DNA of 64,000 nt from Chloroflexota bacterium (GCA_009840625.1 VXNJ01000019.1:1-64000), one strand, 5' to 3'. Positions 34,685 through 43,910 are shown, counted from the stretch's first letter. Notes: a model not told the origin generated them from the sequence alone. Translations and numbers: made by a program.

Positions 34685-36646
34685 CTAGCGGAGGCGACGA
34701 AATCCGCTGTCCAACAGGAACCGCATCGTCTCGTCCAGTTCCTCAAGTGGGGGCATGAACACCACGTGGGCGTCGCGTCCGCGAGTCAGCAGCACGCGGT
34801 AGGCGTTGGCGCGCAGTGCCGCCGGATCCTTGACTGTTGAGTGCCCTGAAGGGCGGTACTTCCTGGCGCGGTCGATCGACCAGCTCCCATTTACGATCCG
34901 AAAATCGGTCCCCCAGGCCAGCAGGACCGCATCCAATTCGAGACCCTGGGCGCCGAATTCGGTAACGGCCTCTTCAAGATGGCGACAGGACTGCCCGGCC
35001 GGGTCGTCCTCGCGATCGTTGTACCAGGGTCCGTAGCGGACCCGACGGGTGGACTGCCAGTCGTTTGGTATGCCGAATCCGGCAAGATCCCGATCCCGGC
35101 TGGATGCGATCAGTCCGTATCTCGCCTCGGGATCATCGGCGTAACGCTCACGCAAGTACCGTTTGGCTTTTTCCAGGTCGCGGGTAATGCGCAGATCGTG
35201 GCCTTCGCGCTCCAGTCTGGCAGCCAGCGCCCGCATCCCCGTTCCGGATTGTTCGGGTCCGGCCACGATCCGGGCGACGTATTCGTGCAGCCGTGAGGCA
35301 AAGTGTGAACGGATCGTCTCGTCGAGACTGAGTTCGGGCTGCGCCGAGAAGTCCAACCCTTCGAATTGCCCGGCCATTGCTTGGGGACCGTGTACCCGCC
35401 AGGATTTGGTTTGCGGGCTCTGACGCAAGGCGGTTGCCCACAGCGCAAGGCCCGATTCCTCGCCGAGGTGGATTTCCTGCCCGTCGCCTATCAGCCCGAC
35501 TACGACCGACCAGTCCGGCTGCCGTTCGGCGAACTCGATGAAATGTTCCGGTTCGGATCTTGCAACCTGCGGAGGAGTCTTGTGCACATCGGCGACCCTG
35601 GCGCGATCATGCGCGCGCTGGGCCTCGTCGAATACCACCAGCCGCTCTCCGGGAACAACCTTGGAATTGCGGGAGAAGCGCTTTACATAGTCGCGGATCG
35701 GACGAACGAATGTTTTGCCGCCGCCTCCTCCGGGTTTGAGGACGTACTGGAGAACCTCGACTAGTGGGCCGTTGCCGGACAGAAAAATCGCCTGCGGGCC
35801 ATCGCCATCGGCGGCATATTCGCCCGGCCGCGGTGAATGGGCCAGTCGCAGGCCGACCAGCGTCTTGCCCGACCCGGGCGCCCCTCGGACAAGGACCAGG
35901 TGCCTGGTTCCTTTCTGATATGCCTGTCGGACGATCGTCTGCACGCATTCGACCGCTGCGTCGGTGTTTGCAGCTGCCCGCCAGAGCTGCGGGGGGCGTT
36001 TGTGCCGAAAGAGTTCACGGGCGGCTCGGACCAGCGACGGCATCGGTCGGTAGGCGTCGGAATCTAGGAATCGCGAGGCCACCAGCGGGTCCGGCGTAGC
36101 CGCGTCCGATAGATCGGCGATCAATCCATCCAAGAGATCGGGTGGGCAGATCGTCACGCCGCGCTCGGTGCGAACTGGGCCCGGCATGCGGGTTGGAACA
36201 AGCACCGCATGAACGGGGCGGGAATGGCAATCGCGGTGATAGCACGACAAGTCGCGCGAATAGGCGTGCGCCTGATCGATGTCGGCGTCGGAGGGAGCCA
36301 CCTTACCCTTCAACTCCAGTACGACAACTGCTGCGCCCACCAACAGGACTACATCGGCGCGCCGCGATTCCATCGGCAGCTCGTACTCCATGACCGCGGT
36401 GAAATCGGCGGCGTCGGTTTGGATTCTGACGACTTCGCTGACTTCGCGCTGCAGCTCAGGGACGTTGCGTCGCCAAGAATCGACTTCTTGGGGAGAAGAC
36501 TCCGGATACGCCCGCCGCAGTTGGGAGAGAACCTCGGAACGGGGCGCGGTTCCAAACTCTGGGAAAGTCGAATCCCATCCGCGGCGCGCACCGGGTGTCA
36601 CTGTCGGATCTGCCCTTTGTTCTGATGGCCGCATGCCCTTCGGCAC
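34685..36646 (-). CDS. DUF2075 helicase with N-terminal PD-(D/E)xK nuclease-like domain
   Basis: 653-residue protein. Residues about 60-140 resemble a restriction-endonuclease core: RRADVVLLV (Asp98), then ELK (Glu111-Lys113), then the Q125-x-x-x-Y129 helix. Residues about 240-640 form a DUF2075 P-loop NTPase: Walker A GAPGSGKT (255-262), Walker B VVFDEAQR, GDGQEI, and C-terminal 'EFGAQGLELDAVLLAWG' and 'RVLLTRGRDAHVV' motifs of superfamily 1 helicases. GTG 36646 or ATG 36634 (with AAGGG close by) can start it. It lies 46 bases downstream of an HNH endonuclease gene on the same strand. Nuclease-DUF2075 proteins are frequent in defence loci; function unproven. Confidence 0.85.
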   Translation of the reverse strand: MPKGMRPSEQRADPTVTPGARRGWDSTFPEFGTAPRSEVLSQLRRAYPESSPQEVDSWRRNVPELQREVSEVVRIQTDAADFTAVMEYELPMESRRADVVLLVGAAVVVLELKGKVAPSDADIDQAHAYSRDLSCYHRDCHSRPVHAVLVPTRMPGPVRTERGVTICPPDLLDGLIADLSDAATPDPLVASRFLDSDAYRPMPSLVRAARELFRHKRPPQLWRAAANTDAAVECVQTIVRQAYQKGTRHLVLVRGAPGSGKTLVGLRLAHSPRPGEYAADGDGPQAIFLSGNGPLVEVLQYVLKPGGGGGKTFVRPIRDYVKRFSRNSKVVPGERLVVFDEAQRAHDRARVADVHKTPPQVARSEPEHFIEFAERQPDWSVVVGLIGDGQEIHLGEESGLALWATALRQSPQTKSWRVHGPQAMAGQFEGLDFSAQPELSLDETIRSHFASRLHEYVARIVAGPEQSGTGMRALAARLEREGHDLRITRDLEKAKRYLRERYADDPEARYGLIASSRDRDLAGFGIPNDWQSTRRVRYGPWYNDREDDPAGQSCRHLEEAVTEFGAQGLELDAVLLAWGTDFRIVNGSWSIDRARKYRPSGHSTVKDPAALRANAYRVLLTRGRDAHVVFMPPLEELDETMRFLLDSGFRRLR

Positions 36647-36692
36647 GCGTTTACGCCCGGTTGCAATCGGGCGTTCTCGGCCTTCTCCCGAT

Positions 36693-37640
36693 TCAGCGGA
36701 AAACGTGCGAAGCGTGCCAGTCCAGGGCGCTCCGGCTTGGCGCTAGGCGGGGATCCCCAGGCACGATGATCTGCTTCCCCTGCAAATCGTAATAGCGTTT
36801 GCCGTTATTGAATTCATCGCGCAGCCGCTGGCTGACTTCCAACTCCAGGTCCGGGGTAATCGTCAAATAACCACGGTCATAGAGCCGGTGGAGATCAGAC
36901 CGCAGGATGATGCCGTTCTGAGGGTGATCGGAATCCCGGCCCCGGTAAGGCTGGATGTGCGCAGCATCCAGCACCGGCAATGCGTGCTCGGTAGTGACCG
37001 CGCATTGCCTGTCGTAGGCGGCAAGCAGCTGTAATTTGAACGCTCGTTGGCCCGGGCGCTCGGCGCGAGGCACGAACTTGTAGTTTCTGTCGTCCACGGC
37101 CAGCGGTTCGAATTCGTGCCCAAATACAGGCAGCGGTTGATGGTCGCAGGTGGCGAGGATATCGGCCAACTGTCGACCTGAACTATCTGCCAAGTCAAAT
37201 TTCTTGAAACTGACAAGATTGCGGCTCCACCCCTGGGAATCGCCCCACGGAACCCAAGCCGTTGATGGCAGGAACACGACCTCGCCCAGCACGATGCAAT
37301 TCAAATCCCGCCCCAAGGGGACATTCATCCTTCGTCGGTAATCTGCCAGCGCGTTGCGGAACGACGCCTCGTCGGCAAATCCGTTGCGTTGGCCGAATAC
37401 GTCCCAGGCCAGTCCCACTGGCAGGCGGTCGAATCTGGCGAACAGGCCGAATCCGGCGATAGCGTAATGGGGCTTCTTGAGGCGGAAAAAGAACGGCTGG
37501 CCGCGCTGAAGGGCCCCGAATGAATGGCGTGCGGTGGGTTGCCAGAAATTGACCTCGTCGACTTGCACCAGTCGATCGACGGGACGAAAGTGCGAGAACC
37601 AACCGAGATCTGTGTTGGCTACGACGCTTGGTTGATCCAC
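36693..37640 (-). CDS. HNH endonuclease with N-terminal recognition-like domain
   Basis: 315-residue protein. The C-terminal HNH domain (about 195-290) reads C213, AAHIQPY (His228), NGIILRSDLHRLYDRGYL (Asn242, His251), the HNH_2 restriction type. The N-terminal ~150 residues contain 'PFFFRLKKPHYAIAGFGLFARFDRLP', resembling PUA/EVE-like nucleobase-reading folds that in other HNH enzymes recognise modified bases; this is a resemblance, not a demonstrated match. Start GTG at 37640. It is the first gene of a probable operon with the DUF2075 nuclease-helicase and lacks a cognate methylase, so a modification-dependent or single-protein restriction role is conceivable. Confidence 0.82.
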   Translation of the reverse strand: MDQPSVVANTDLGWFSHFRPVDRLVQVDEVNFWQPTARHSFGALQRGQPFFFRLKKPHYAIAGFGLFARFDRLPVGLAWDVFGQRNGFADEASFRNALADYRRRMNVPLGRDLNCIVLGEVVFLPSTAWVPWGDSQGWSRNLVSFKKFDLADSSGRQLADILATCDHQPLPVFGHEFEPLAVDDRNYKFVPRAERPGQRAFKLQLLAAYDRQCAVTTEHALPVLDAAHIQPYRGRDSDHPQNGIILRSDLHRLYDRGYLTITPDLELEVSQRLRDEFNNGKRYYDLQGKQIIVPGDPRLAPSRSALDWHASHVFR

Positions 37641-37913
37641 GTTTTCAGGTTCAAGGTCGGAGACGGGCGCAATTTAATCCAGATCGATTGCCAGGCTGCA
37701 TCGCCATCCTATGATGCCCTTCCCCCAAGCGGATCCGAGCGTTCCGGGCATGCAAAGTTCCAGTAGTTTCGAGCACTCGCGGGCAACTAACCTAAACCTC
37801 ACCTGGCCGGCCTGGCGATTCGTGAGCCCGACCGGACCGGATCGCTCCGATGGTGGGCACGGGCGGGCAACAATTGAGTAGTCGCAATTCCGCCACTAGT
37901 CATAAAGAGCCTT

Positions 37914-39359
37914 ATGTCCAATCGCCCCAACATCCTCTGGATTTGTACCGACCAGCAGCGTTGGGACACGCTGGGGGTCTACGGCAACGAATGGGTCAAC
38001 ACGCCCAACATTGACCGCCTGGCCGAACGGGGCATGACCTTCGACTACTGCTTCTCGCAGAGCTCGGTCTGCACTCCGAGCCGGGCCAGCTTTCTGACCG
38101 GGCGCTACCCGCGGACTTGCCGGGGACGTCAGAACGGGGCCAACATCCCTGCCGATGAGCTCCTGATCACCAAGATCATGGCCGAAGAAGGTTATTACTG
38201 CGGGCTCTCTGGCAAATTGCACATCTCAGCCTGCAACGAGACTGCCGCCCCCATGGGCGAACGCCGCATCGACGATGGTTACGCGGTTTTTGACTGGTCG
38301 CACCACCCGGGACGCAACTGGCCCAACAACCAGTACATCAACTGGCTCGAGCAAAACGGACGCGAATACTCGACCCAGCCGTACGAAGGCAATGAACACG
38401 TCCAGGCGGGCATGGACGCCGAGTGGCACCAGACCACCTGGTGCGTGAACAAAGCGATGGACTTTATCAACTCGCGGGCCGGATTCGATGCGCCTTGGCT
38501 GTATTCGATCAACATCTTCGACCCCCACCACAGCTTCGACCCTCCGCGCGACTACCTGGAGCGATACCTGGACCGCCTGGACGACCTGCCGCTGCCAAAT
38601 TACGTCGAAGGGGAGCTTGACAGCAAGCCCGAGTTCCAGCGCATCGACCACGAAGGGGCCTACGCTTCCAGCAAGGCCCACGTATATCCGGAGATGTCAG
38701 ATTACGACCACCGCCTGATCAAGGCCGCCTACTACGCGATGTGCGATCTGATCGACGACCAGGTTGGAAGGTTGCTGGACCACTTGGAGGCCTCCGGCCA
38801 AGCGGAGAACACGATCGTAATCTTCATGTCCGACCACGGCGAGATGCTGGGCGACCACGGCATCTACTGGAAGGGGCCCTACATGTACGAATGCGCAATC
38901 CGGGTCCCCTTCATCGTCTCTTGGCCCGGCCATATCCCGGAAGGCGTCCGCTCGAGCGCGCTGATCGAACTTTCCGACATCGCCCCCACCATCCTGGACG
39001 CCTGCGGCATCGCCCACCCGTCGGGCATGCAGGCAAAGTCCCTCTGGCCGATCCTGACCGGGCGGGCCGACCTGAATTCCCACCGCGAGGACATTTATTC
39101 CGAGTACTACAACGCCATGCCCTGGCACCTGGAGCCCAGCGCCCAGGTGACCGTGGTGCGCACCCGCGATGCCAAGCTGGTGGCCGCCCACGGCACCGGC
39201 GGCGGCGAACTCTACGACCTGGCGGCCGACCCGGGCGAGAACGTGAACCTGTGGAACAGCCCCGATCACCGCGAACTAAAACTCGAACTCTACGAGCGGC
39301 TCGCCGACCGGATGGCGTTCACCGTCGATCCGCTCCCCGAGCGCCTCTCGGTCTGGTAG
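37914..39359 (+). CDS. Sulfatase (type S1, CTPSR)
   Basis: 481-residue sulfatase with the canonical C53-T-P-S-R formylglycine motif, N-terminal metal ligands D13-Q14 in WICTDQQRWDT, FMSDHGEMLGDHG and a terminal 'ELYDLAADPGENVNLWN' segment typical of choline-sulfatase/arylsulfatase-like enzymes. No signal peptide. It is followed after 18 bases by an aldo/keto reductase with its own strong ribosome binding site, so the two are likely one operon. Desulfation followed by reduction or oxidation of the released sugar is a reasonable but unproven link. Confidence 0.92.
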   Translation: MSNRPNILWICTDQQRWDTLGVYGNEWVNTPNIDRLAERGMTFDYCFSQSSVCTPSRASFLTGRYPRTCRGRQNGANIPADELLITKIMAEEGYYCGLSGKLHISACNETAAPMGERRIDDGYAVFDWSHHPGRNWPNNQYINWLEQNGREYSTQPYEGNEHVQAGMDAEWHQTTWCVNKAMDFINSRAGFDAPWLYSINIFDPHHSFDPPRDYLERYLDRLDDLPLPNYVEGELDSKPEFQRIDHEGAYASSKAHVYPEMSDYDHRLIKAAYYAMCDLIDDQVGRLLDHLEASGQAENTIVIFMSDHGEMLGDHGIYWKGPYMYECAIRVPFIVSWPGHIPEGVRSSALIELSDIAPTILDACGIAHPSGMQAKSLWPILTGRADLNSHREDIYSEYYNAMPWHLEPSAQVTVVRTRDAKLVAAHGTGGGELYDLAADPGENVNLWNSPDHRELKLELYERLADRMAFTVDPLPERLSVW

Positions 39360-39377
39360 CCGCACAGGAGGAAACGT

Positions 39378-40250
39378 ATGGAAAAAAGAAGGCTTGGCCG
39401 CACCGGCCACGAAAGCACCATAATCACCGTCGGCACCGCCGGATTCGGGCCGGAGTCGCAAGCGGCGGTCGATGAGGCAATGGAACATTTCCTGGCCCAC
39501 GGGGTCAACCACGTCGACATCGCCCCGACTTACGGACAGGCGTTGGAGCGATTCCGGGACTGGCTGCCGAAGATCCGGGACCAGATATTTCTTGGTTCCA
39601 AGACCCAGGGCCGCAGCCGTACCGAGGCCTGGACCGACATCCACTCGACGTTCAAGCGCCTGGGAACCGACCGATTCGATCTCTTTCAGTTGCACGCGGT
39701 TACCACGATGGCCGAGTTAGACGCCGCGCTCGCTCCGCACGGTGCGATCCGGGCCCTTGAGGAGATGCGTGAACAGGGGCAGACCCGCTGGATCGGGATA
39801 ACCAGTCACGGCCCATACGCGCCCCGTGTTTTCCTGAACGCCTTGGAGCGCTATGACTTCGATACGGTCATGTTTCCGGTGGCCAAGGCGCTCTGGCGCA
39901 GCCGGGAATACCGGGAGGACACCCAGCGCCTGCTGGATCTGTGCCATGAGCGCGACGTGGGCATCCAGTGCATCAAGATCCTGGCGGGCGGTGGCTGGGG
40001 GTCGGCTGAAAAGGACTGCCGCACCTGGTACGATCCGGTGCGCGAGCAGGAGGAAATCCAAGACTGCGTCAACTGGCTTTTCTCCCAAGACGTTCACACC
40101 GCGCCCTCGACCGGCGAGGTGACTTTAGTTCCCAAGCTCCTGGAGGCGGCGGAGGAATTCCGCCCGATTTCGACCCAAGAGCAAGCCGCGATTGTGGATG
40201 CGCACCGACCGCGTTTCCCTGAGCCGCGATTGGCGATCCTGCCCGCTTAA
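39378..40250 (+). CDS. Aldo/keto reductase family oxidoreductase
   Basis: 290-residue (alpha/beta)8 barrel with a complete catalytic tetrad: Asp47, Tyr52, Lys75 (FLGSKTQ) and His106 (FQLHAV). The N-terminus MEKRRLGRTGHESTIITVGT is typical of the subgroup acting on sugars or other aldehydes with NAD(P)H. The ATG follows GGAGG by six bases. Co-transcribed with the upstream sulfatase. The C-terminal half has 'NWLFSQDVHTAPSTGEVTLVPKLLEAA', as in predicted AKRs with cysteine-rich tails, but that tail is absent here. Confidence 0.9.
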   Translation: MEKRRLGRTGHESTIITVGTAGFGPESQAAVDEAMEHFLAHGVNHVDIAPTYGQALERFRDWLPKIRDQIFLGSKTQGRSRTEAWTDIHSTFKRLGTDRFDLFQLHAVTTMAELDAALAPHGAIRALEEMREQGQTRWIGITSHGPYAPRVFLNALERYDFDTVMFPVAKALWRSREYREDTQRLLDLCHERDVGIQCIKILAGGGWGSAEKDCRTWYDPVREQEEIQDCVNWLFSQDVHTAPSTGEVTLVPKLLEAAEEFRPISTQEQAAIVDAHRPRFPEPRLAILPA

Positions 40251-40383
40251 AGTTCGCTGCCGAGCAACTCCCGCGGCGCCAGTTGGCGGGTGCAATCCCT
40301 CAATTTCGATTTGGACCCGAATCGGCTTTTGGAACCAATGGGTGCGATGAAGCGCCGACAAACGAAAGCGACCTTCCGGCGGG

Positions 40384-40803
40384 CTAATTGAGATCCAGGA
40401 ACGGATTCCGGATGGTGACGGTGTCGACGACTTGTCCGTGTTGCAAGTCTTCCGAATACAAAAAGTCGCAGCCGTACTCGAGAGCGGCAGCAATCACAAG
40501 CGAATCGTAGAAACCAAATCGGTAACGTTCGCTGACTGCGACTGCGCGACGATACAAATCGGCAGTCGGAGGAATACGCCACAGAGTGCAAAGGACGTTG
40601 TCGAAGATTTCCAGTTGCTGTCCGGCCGTAGCTCCGAGCTTGCTTGCTAATACGTTCAGCGCTTCCTGGACCACTTGGTGAGAGATCACGCCCTCGCCTG
40701 AACCGATCGCGTCACCGACTAGCTGCCTGGCCCGGTCGCGCTTGCCGGTATTGACGTCGTCGAACATGTACACGACGACGTTGGTGTCAAGCAAGTGCGT
40801 CAA
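40384..40803 (-). CDS. PIN-domain ribonuclease toxin (VapC-like)
   Basis: 139-residue PIN domain. Acidic residues are in place: Asp6 (LLDTNVV), Glu in HQVVQEALNVL (near 47), Asp in FGFYDSLVIAAA and Asp in LYSEDLQHG. VapC-type toxins cleave tRNA or rRNA. The TTG start overlaps the upstream antitoxin stop as TTGA, the usual tight coupling of VapBC pairs, so toxin translation depends on antitoxin translation. Confidence 0.88.
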   Translation of the reverse strand: MTHLLDTNVVVYMFDDVNTGKRDRARQLVGDAIGSGEGVISHQVVQEALNVLASKLGATAGQQLEIFDNVLCTLWRIPPTADLYRRAVAVSERYRFGFYDSLVIAAALEYGCDFLYSEDLQHGQVVDTVTIRNPFLDLN

Positions 40804-41024
40804 CGTTCGTTCAATTCTTCACGGGTAAAACGACGCCCCCCAGTACGCAAATTCGCCGACAACCGATCGACCGTCTCCATCGCCTTAAACGCTTGTCGGT
40901 CTCGCCCTACGTACTCTTCAAGCCATGAGCGGAATTGCGCATTCAACGTCGAGTTGTTGGCCAAAGCCCGGCGCCGGGCCGCGTCGATGAGCGCTTCGTC
41001 GGCGCTCAAGGTGATGTTTCGCAT
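40800..41024 (-). CDS. VapB-like antitoxin (ribbon-helix-helix type)
   Basis: 74-residue protein beginning MRNITLSADEALIDAARRRA, a ribbon-helix-helix DNA-binding N-terminus, followed by an acidic, flexible tail expected to wrap the PIN toxin. Antitoxins of this type repress their own promoter with the toxin; two palindromes at 41053-41082 upstream are candidate operators. ATG at 41024. Confidence 0.83.
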   Translation of the reverse strand: MRNITLSADEALIDAARRRALANNSTLNAQFRSWLEEYVGRDRQAFKAMETVDRLSANLRTGGRRFTREELNER

Positions 41025-41052
41025 TGCTGAATCCGCCGAAAGTCAATTGAAT

Positions 41053-41082
41053 ACACTAAAACAGTGTGCACTATTGTAGTGC
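41053..41082. promoter_or_regulatory. Two adjacent palindromes, candidate VapBC operator
   Basis: ACACT-AAAAC-AGTGT (41053-41067) is followed without a gap by GCACTA-TTG-TAGTGC (41068-41082), both perfect inverted repeats. They lie 29-58 bases upstream of the antitoxin start in an AT-rich patch, where a self-repressing ribbon-helix-helix antitoxin would bind. Confidence 0.55.
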
Positions 41083-41174
41083 CACTTGAATTCATGAACT
41101 GCCAGGCTCGGGATCGGCCGGAGCTGCCGGTGACGCTTGGGTAGCTGGCCGTGATCGTTGACGCCGAATCCGAC

Positions 41175-42872
41175 CTAGATCTCGTGGCCCTTGGCTGAAT
41201 CGACGATCATTTCCAGCACCTCGGTGCTGGCAATCGAACCGATGAATTCATCCGATTCACGCTCTGCAACGGGGAGCGTTGATACCGAACTCTCGGTCAT
41301 GCGCTGCAGCACGTCCTCAACGTATTCGTCGGTGTAGGCGAAGACCACCCGGTCGCGCAGCACCCTTTCGAGCGGGGTATCGTCCCACTCGGTGCGCGGC
41401 AGGTAACGCAGCATGCTCAGCGACACCATTCCGGCGACCTGGCCTTCGTCGACGATCACGTAGTCGTTCTGTTCCGGCAGAAGGTAGTGCTCGGCGAATG
41501 TCTTCACCGACATTCCTTTGTCGGCGTGGCTGCGCGAGCGGTCGAGGATGTCGTTAACCTGGATGCCCTCCAGGGCGAATCGGCCGAAGGAACTCGGAAT
41601 CTCGCCGACCGGGACGGCCTGCTTCGGGGTCTTGAGCCGCCGAACCGAAAAACTGATCCCGAGCGGGGTGATGAGCATGTAGCCGAGCATCACCAGCGCC
41701 AGCAGCGAAAAAACGGCCTGGTTGATGGCCCCGGTCTGGAGCAGCAGAAGTAGCAGCGCAACCTCGGCCACGCCCTTGGCCATCAGCCCAGTCGCGGTGG
41801 CAAAGGGCGCTTCCAGGCGGGTGACGTAGGCGCCGAAGATCGAGCCGAGGAATTTGCCAAATAGCGGCAGGAACACCAGCGCCACGATCGTCTGCGGGGG
41901 AAGTTCCAGGAAGTCAGGGCTCAGGTAGAGACCGGCAGAGGCGAAGAACAGCGGCACAAAGAAGCCCTCGGCGGTACCCCGCATGCCGGGCATGATGTCG
42001 CGTCGCACCTGGTAAGGAAGAGTCGAGAGGGCGGCGCCGAACAGCAGCGCGCCCAGCGACCCGTGCAGGCCGGCCCGCTCGGCGGCGACCACGACCAGGA
42101 ACAGACTGCCCAGCAGCAGGCCGAACGAAAGCTGCGGCACCCTCAAGAAGCGCTGCAACCAGACGATTACCCTTGGCAGGACCTTGGTGGAAACCAGCCA
42201 GGTGACGGCGGCAAAGGCCAGGATCTGCCCGATCAGCAACAGCACCTCGAGCGCGTCGAGTCCGGGGTTGCTGCCGGAAATGTGGATGTGCTCGCTGATG
42301 GAGAACCCGACCACGAACAGCGCCACCAGCTCGGCCAGGATCACTACCGTGAAGATCTGCACGCCGACCCGGTCGTTGACCCGCCCCTCGTCGACGAGTA
42401 CCTTGGCGACCACCCCCAGGCTCGATAGGGAAAGCACGCCGGCCAACCCCAGCGCGTGCGTGAATTCCAGGCCCAGTTCCAGGTCGATTACGGTGTCGGT
42501 GGTTACCGCCAGAGCCGCCAGCAGCGAAATGGTTACCGACAGCACTGCCGCGACCAAAATTCGGCCGCGCGCGGCCGCCACGAATCCCTTGATGTCCAGC
42601 TCTTCCAGGCCGATCAGGAAGAACAGCATGAAGATGCCGATCCCGAGGATGATCTCCAGGCTCGGGCCCGGATGGGCCAGGCCGGTCAACGGCCCCATCA
42701 GCACGCCGGCGGTGGCATAGGCCACGATCGCGTTCAGGCCGAACCGCTTGAACACCCCTTCCAGGAGCTTGGCCGTAACTATCAGCAGGCCGATCGAGAG
42801 CAGTGCTTCAGTTAGTTCCAAACCGCTGATTCGCTCCTCTGTGTTGCCGCGGTCATCCGGTCGCCGCTGCAT
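41175..42872 (-). CDS. CPA2-family cation/proton antiporter with CBS domains
   Basis: 565-residue membrane protein. The first ~400 residues form a Kef/NapA-type antiporter of about 12 helices ('GLNAIVAYATAGVLMGP', 'MLFFLIGLEELDIKG', 'FVPLFFASAGLYL'). The C-terminal ~130 residues hold a CBS pair ('MSVKTFAEHYLLPEQNDYVIVDEGQVAGMVS', 'ERVLRDRVVFAYTDEYVEDVLQRM...STLPV'), likely nucleotide-responsive regulation. There is no TrkA-N/RCK domain. Expected role is K+ or Na+ exchange for H+ at the inner membrane. ATG at 42872. Confidence 0.88.
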   Translation of the reverse strand: MQRRPDDRGNTEERISGLELTEALLSIGLLIVTAKLLEGVFKRFGLNAIVAYATAGVLMGPLTGLAHPGPSLEIILGIGIFMLFFLIGLEELDIKGFVAAARGRILVAAVLSVTISLLAALAVTTDTVIDLELGLEFTHALGLAGVLSLSSLGVVAKVLVDEGRVNDRVGVQIFTVVILAELVALFVVGFSISEHIHISGSNPGLDALEVLLLIGQILAFAAVTWLVSTKVLPRVIVWLQRFLRVPQLSFGLLLGSLFLVVVAAERAGLHGSLGALLFGAALSTLPYQVRRDIMPGMRGTAEGFFVPLFFASAGLYLSPDFLELPPQTIVALVFLPLFGKFLGSIFGAYVTRLEAPFATATGLMAKGVAEVALLLLLLQTGAINQAVFSLLALVMLGYMLITPLGISFSVRRLKTPKQAVPVGEIPSSFGRFALEGIQVNDILDRSRSHADKGMSVKTFAEHYLLPEQNDYVIVDEGQVAGMVSLSMLRYLPRTEWDDTPLERVLRDRVVFAYTDEYVEDVLQRMTESSVSTLPVAERESDEFIGSIASTEVLEMIVDSAKGHEI

Positions 42873-42920
42873 GCAATTTACGCATTAAGGCCCTGCGGCC
42901 GGCGGTATTGCGCCTACTGG

Positions 42921-43910
42921 CTATTCGTGCCGATCGGCGTCGGCGGTCCGCGCCGGGCGGGGCTCACGGCCGTTTTCGGCATCCAGCGGGCGGGCGATCA
43001 CCAGGATCTCGCCGGCATAGGAAATGTGGGCGCGAATTTCCTCGGCCACCCGGTTCTCGAGTTCTCGGGCGGTGGCGACCGTTTTCTCGCCGGCGATGTC
43101 GATGCGAACTTCGGCCTGCAGCCGATGGCCGATCCAGCGCGCCCGGGCCCGGATCGGCACGTCGGCCCCGGCAACGTGTGACGCCAGGTGCTCGATTTGA
43201 TCCAGGACTTCGGGTTCGACGCCGTCGAGCATGCGTCCGAAGACCGATTTCGCCGAATCGATGACTATCTTGACTATCACCACAGTAATGATCAGTCCGG
43301 CGATCGGGTCGGCCAGCGGGAATCCGGCCCAGACCGCCACTGCGCCGACCAGAACCGCCAGGCTGGTCAGGCCGTCGATGCGGGCGTGCTGCCCGTCGGC
43401 GATTAGCGCGGCGCTGTTGATCTCGCGCCCGATCCTGATCCGGAAGAGCGCGACGGCCTCATTGCCGAGAAAGCCGATCGCTCCGCCAGCCGCGACCGCG
43501 CCAACGTACTGGATATCGCGGGGGTTGATCAGGCGTTCTACCGACTGGTATCCGGCGACCGCGGCGCTGAACGCGATCACCAGGACGATCACCGCCCCGG
43601 CCAGGTCCTCGACCCGCCCGAACCCGAAATTGAATCGTCGCGAGGCGGCCCGGCGCGCGAACAGGAACGCGATCCACAGCGGCACCGCGGTCATGGCGTC
43701 GCCAATGTTGTGGATGGTGTCGGCCAGCAGCGAAACGCTGTCGGTCAGGATGACGATGACTATTTGGATCGCGGCGGTCATTGCCAAACCGACGAACGAC
43801 CATTTGATCGCCCAGATTCCGCGCGAGGTGGTGGCGATCGTCGCGTCGACGACCCCGTGGGTATGGCCGTGGGAATCTCCATCACCATGGTGGTGGTGGT
43901 GATGCGCCAT
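42921..43910 (-). CDS. Cation diffusion facilitator with histidine-rich N-terminus
   Basis: 329-residue CDF transporter for divalent metals (Zn2+, Fe2+, Co2+ or Mn2+). The N-terminus begins with six consecutive histidines and continues H-G-D-G-D-S-H-G-H-T-H-G, a presumed metal-sensing segment. Membrane domain: 'SLLADTIHNIGDAMTAVPLW' (TM2, with the H-x-x-x-D site) and 'NSAALIADGQHARIDGLTSLAV' (TM5, D-x-x-x-H-x-x-x-D-type). The C-terminal ~90 residues are the cytoplasmic dimerisation domain. It is co-directional with, and 48 bases upstream of, the CPA2 antiporter gene. Confidence 0.92.
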   Translation of the reverse strand: MAHHHHHHGDGDSHGHTHGVVDATIATTSRGIWAIKWSFVGLAMTAAIQIVIVILTDSVSLLADTIHNIGDAMTAVPLWIAFLFARRAASRRFNFGFGRVEDLAGAVIVLVIAFSAAVAGYQSVERLINPRDIQYVGAVAAGGAIGFLGNEAVALFRIRIGREINSAALIADGQHARIDGLTSLAVLVGAVAVWAGFPLADPIAGLIITVVIVKIVIDSAKSVFGRMLDGVEPEVLDQIEHLASHVAGADVPIRARARWIGHRLQAEVRIDIAGEKTVATARELENRVAEEIRAHISYAGEILVIARPLDAENGREPRPARTADADRHE

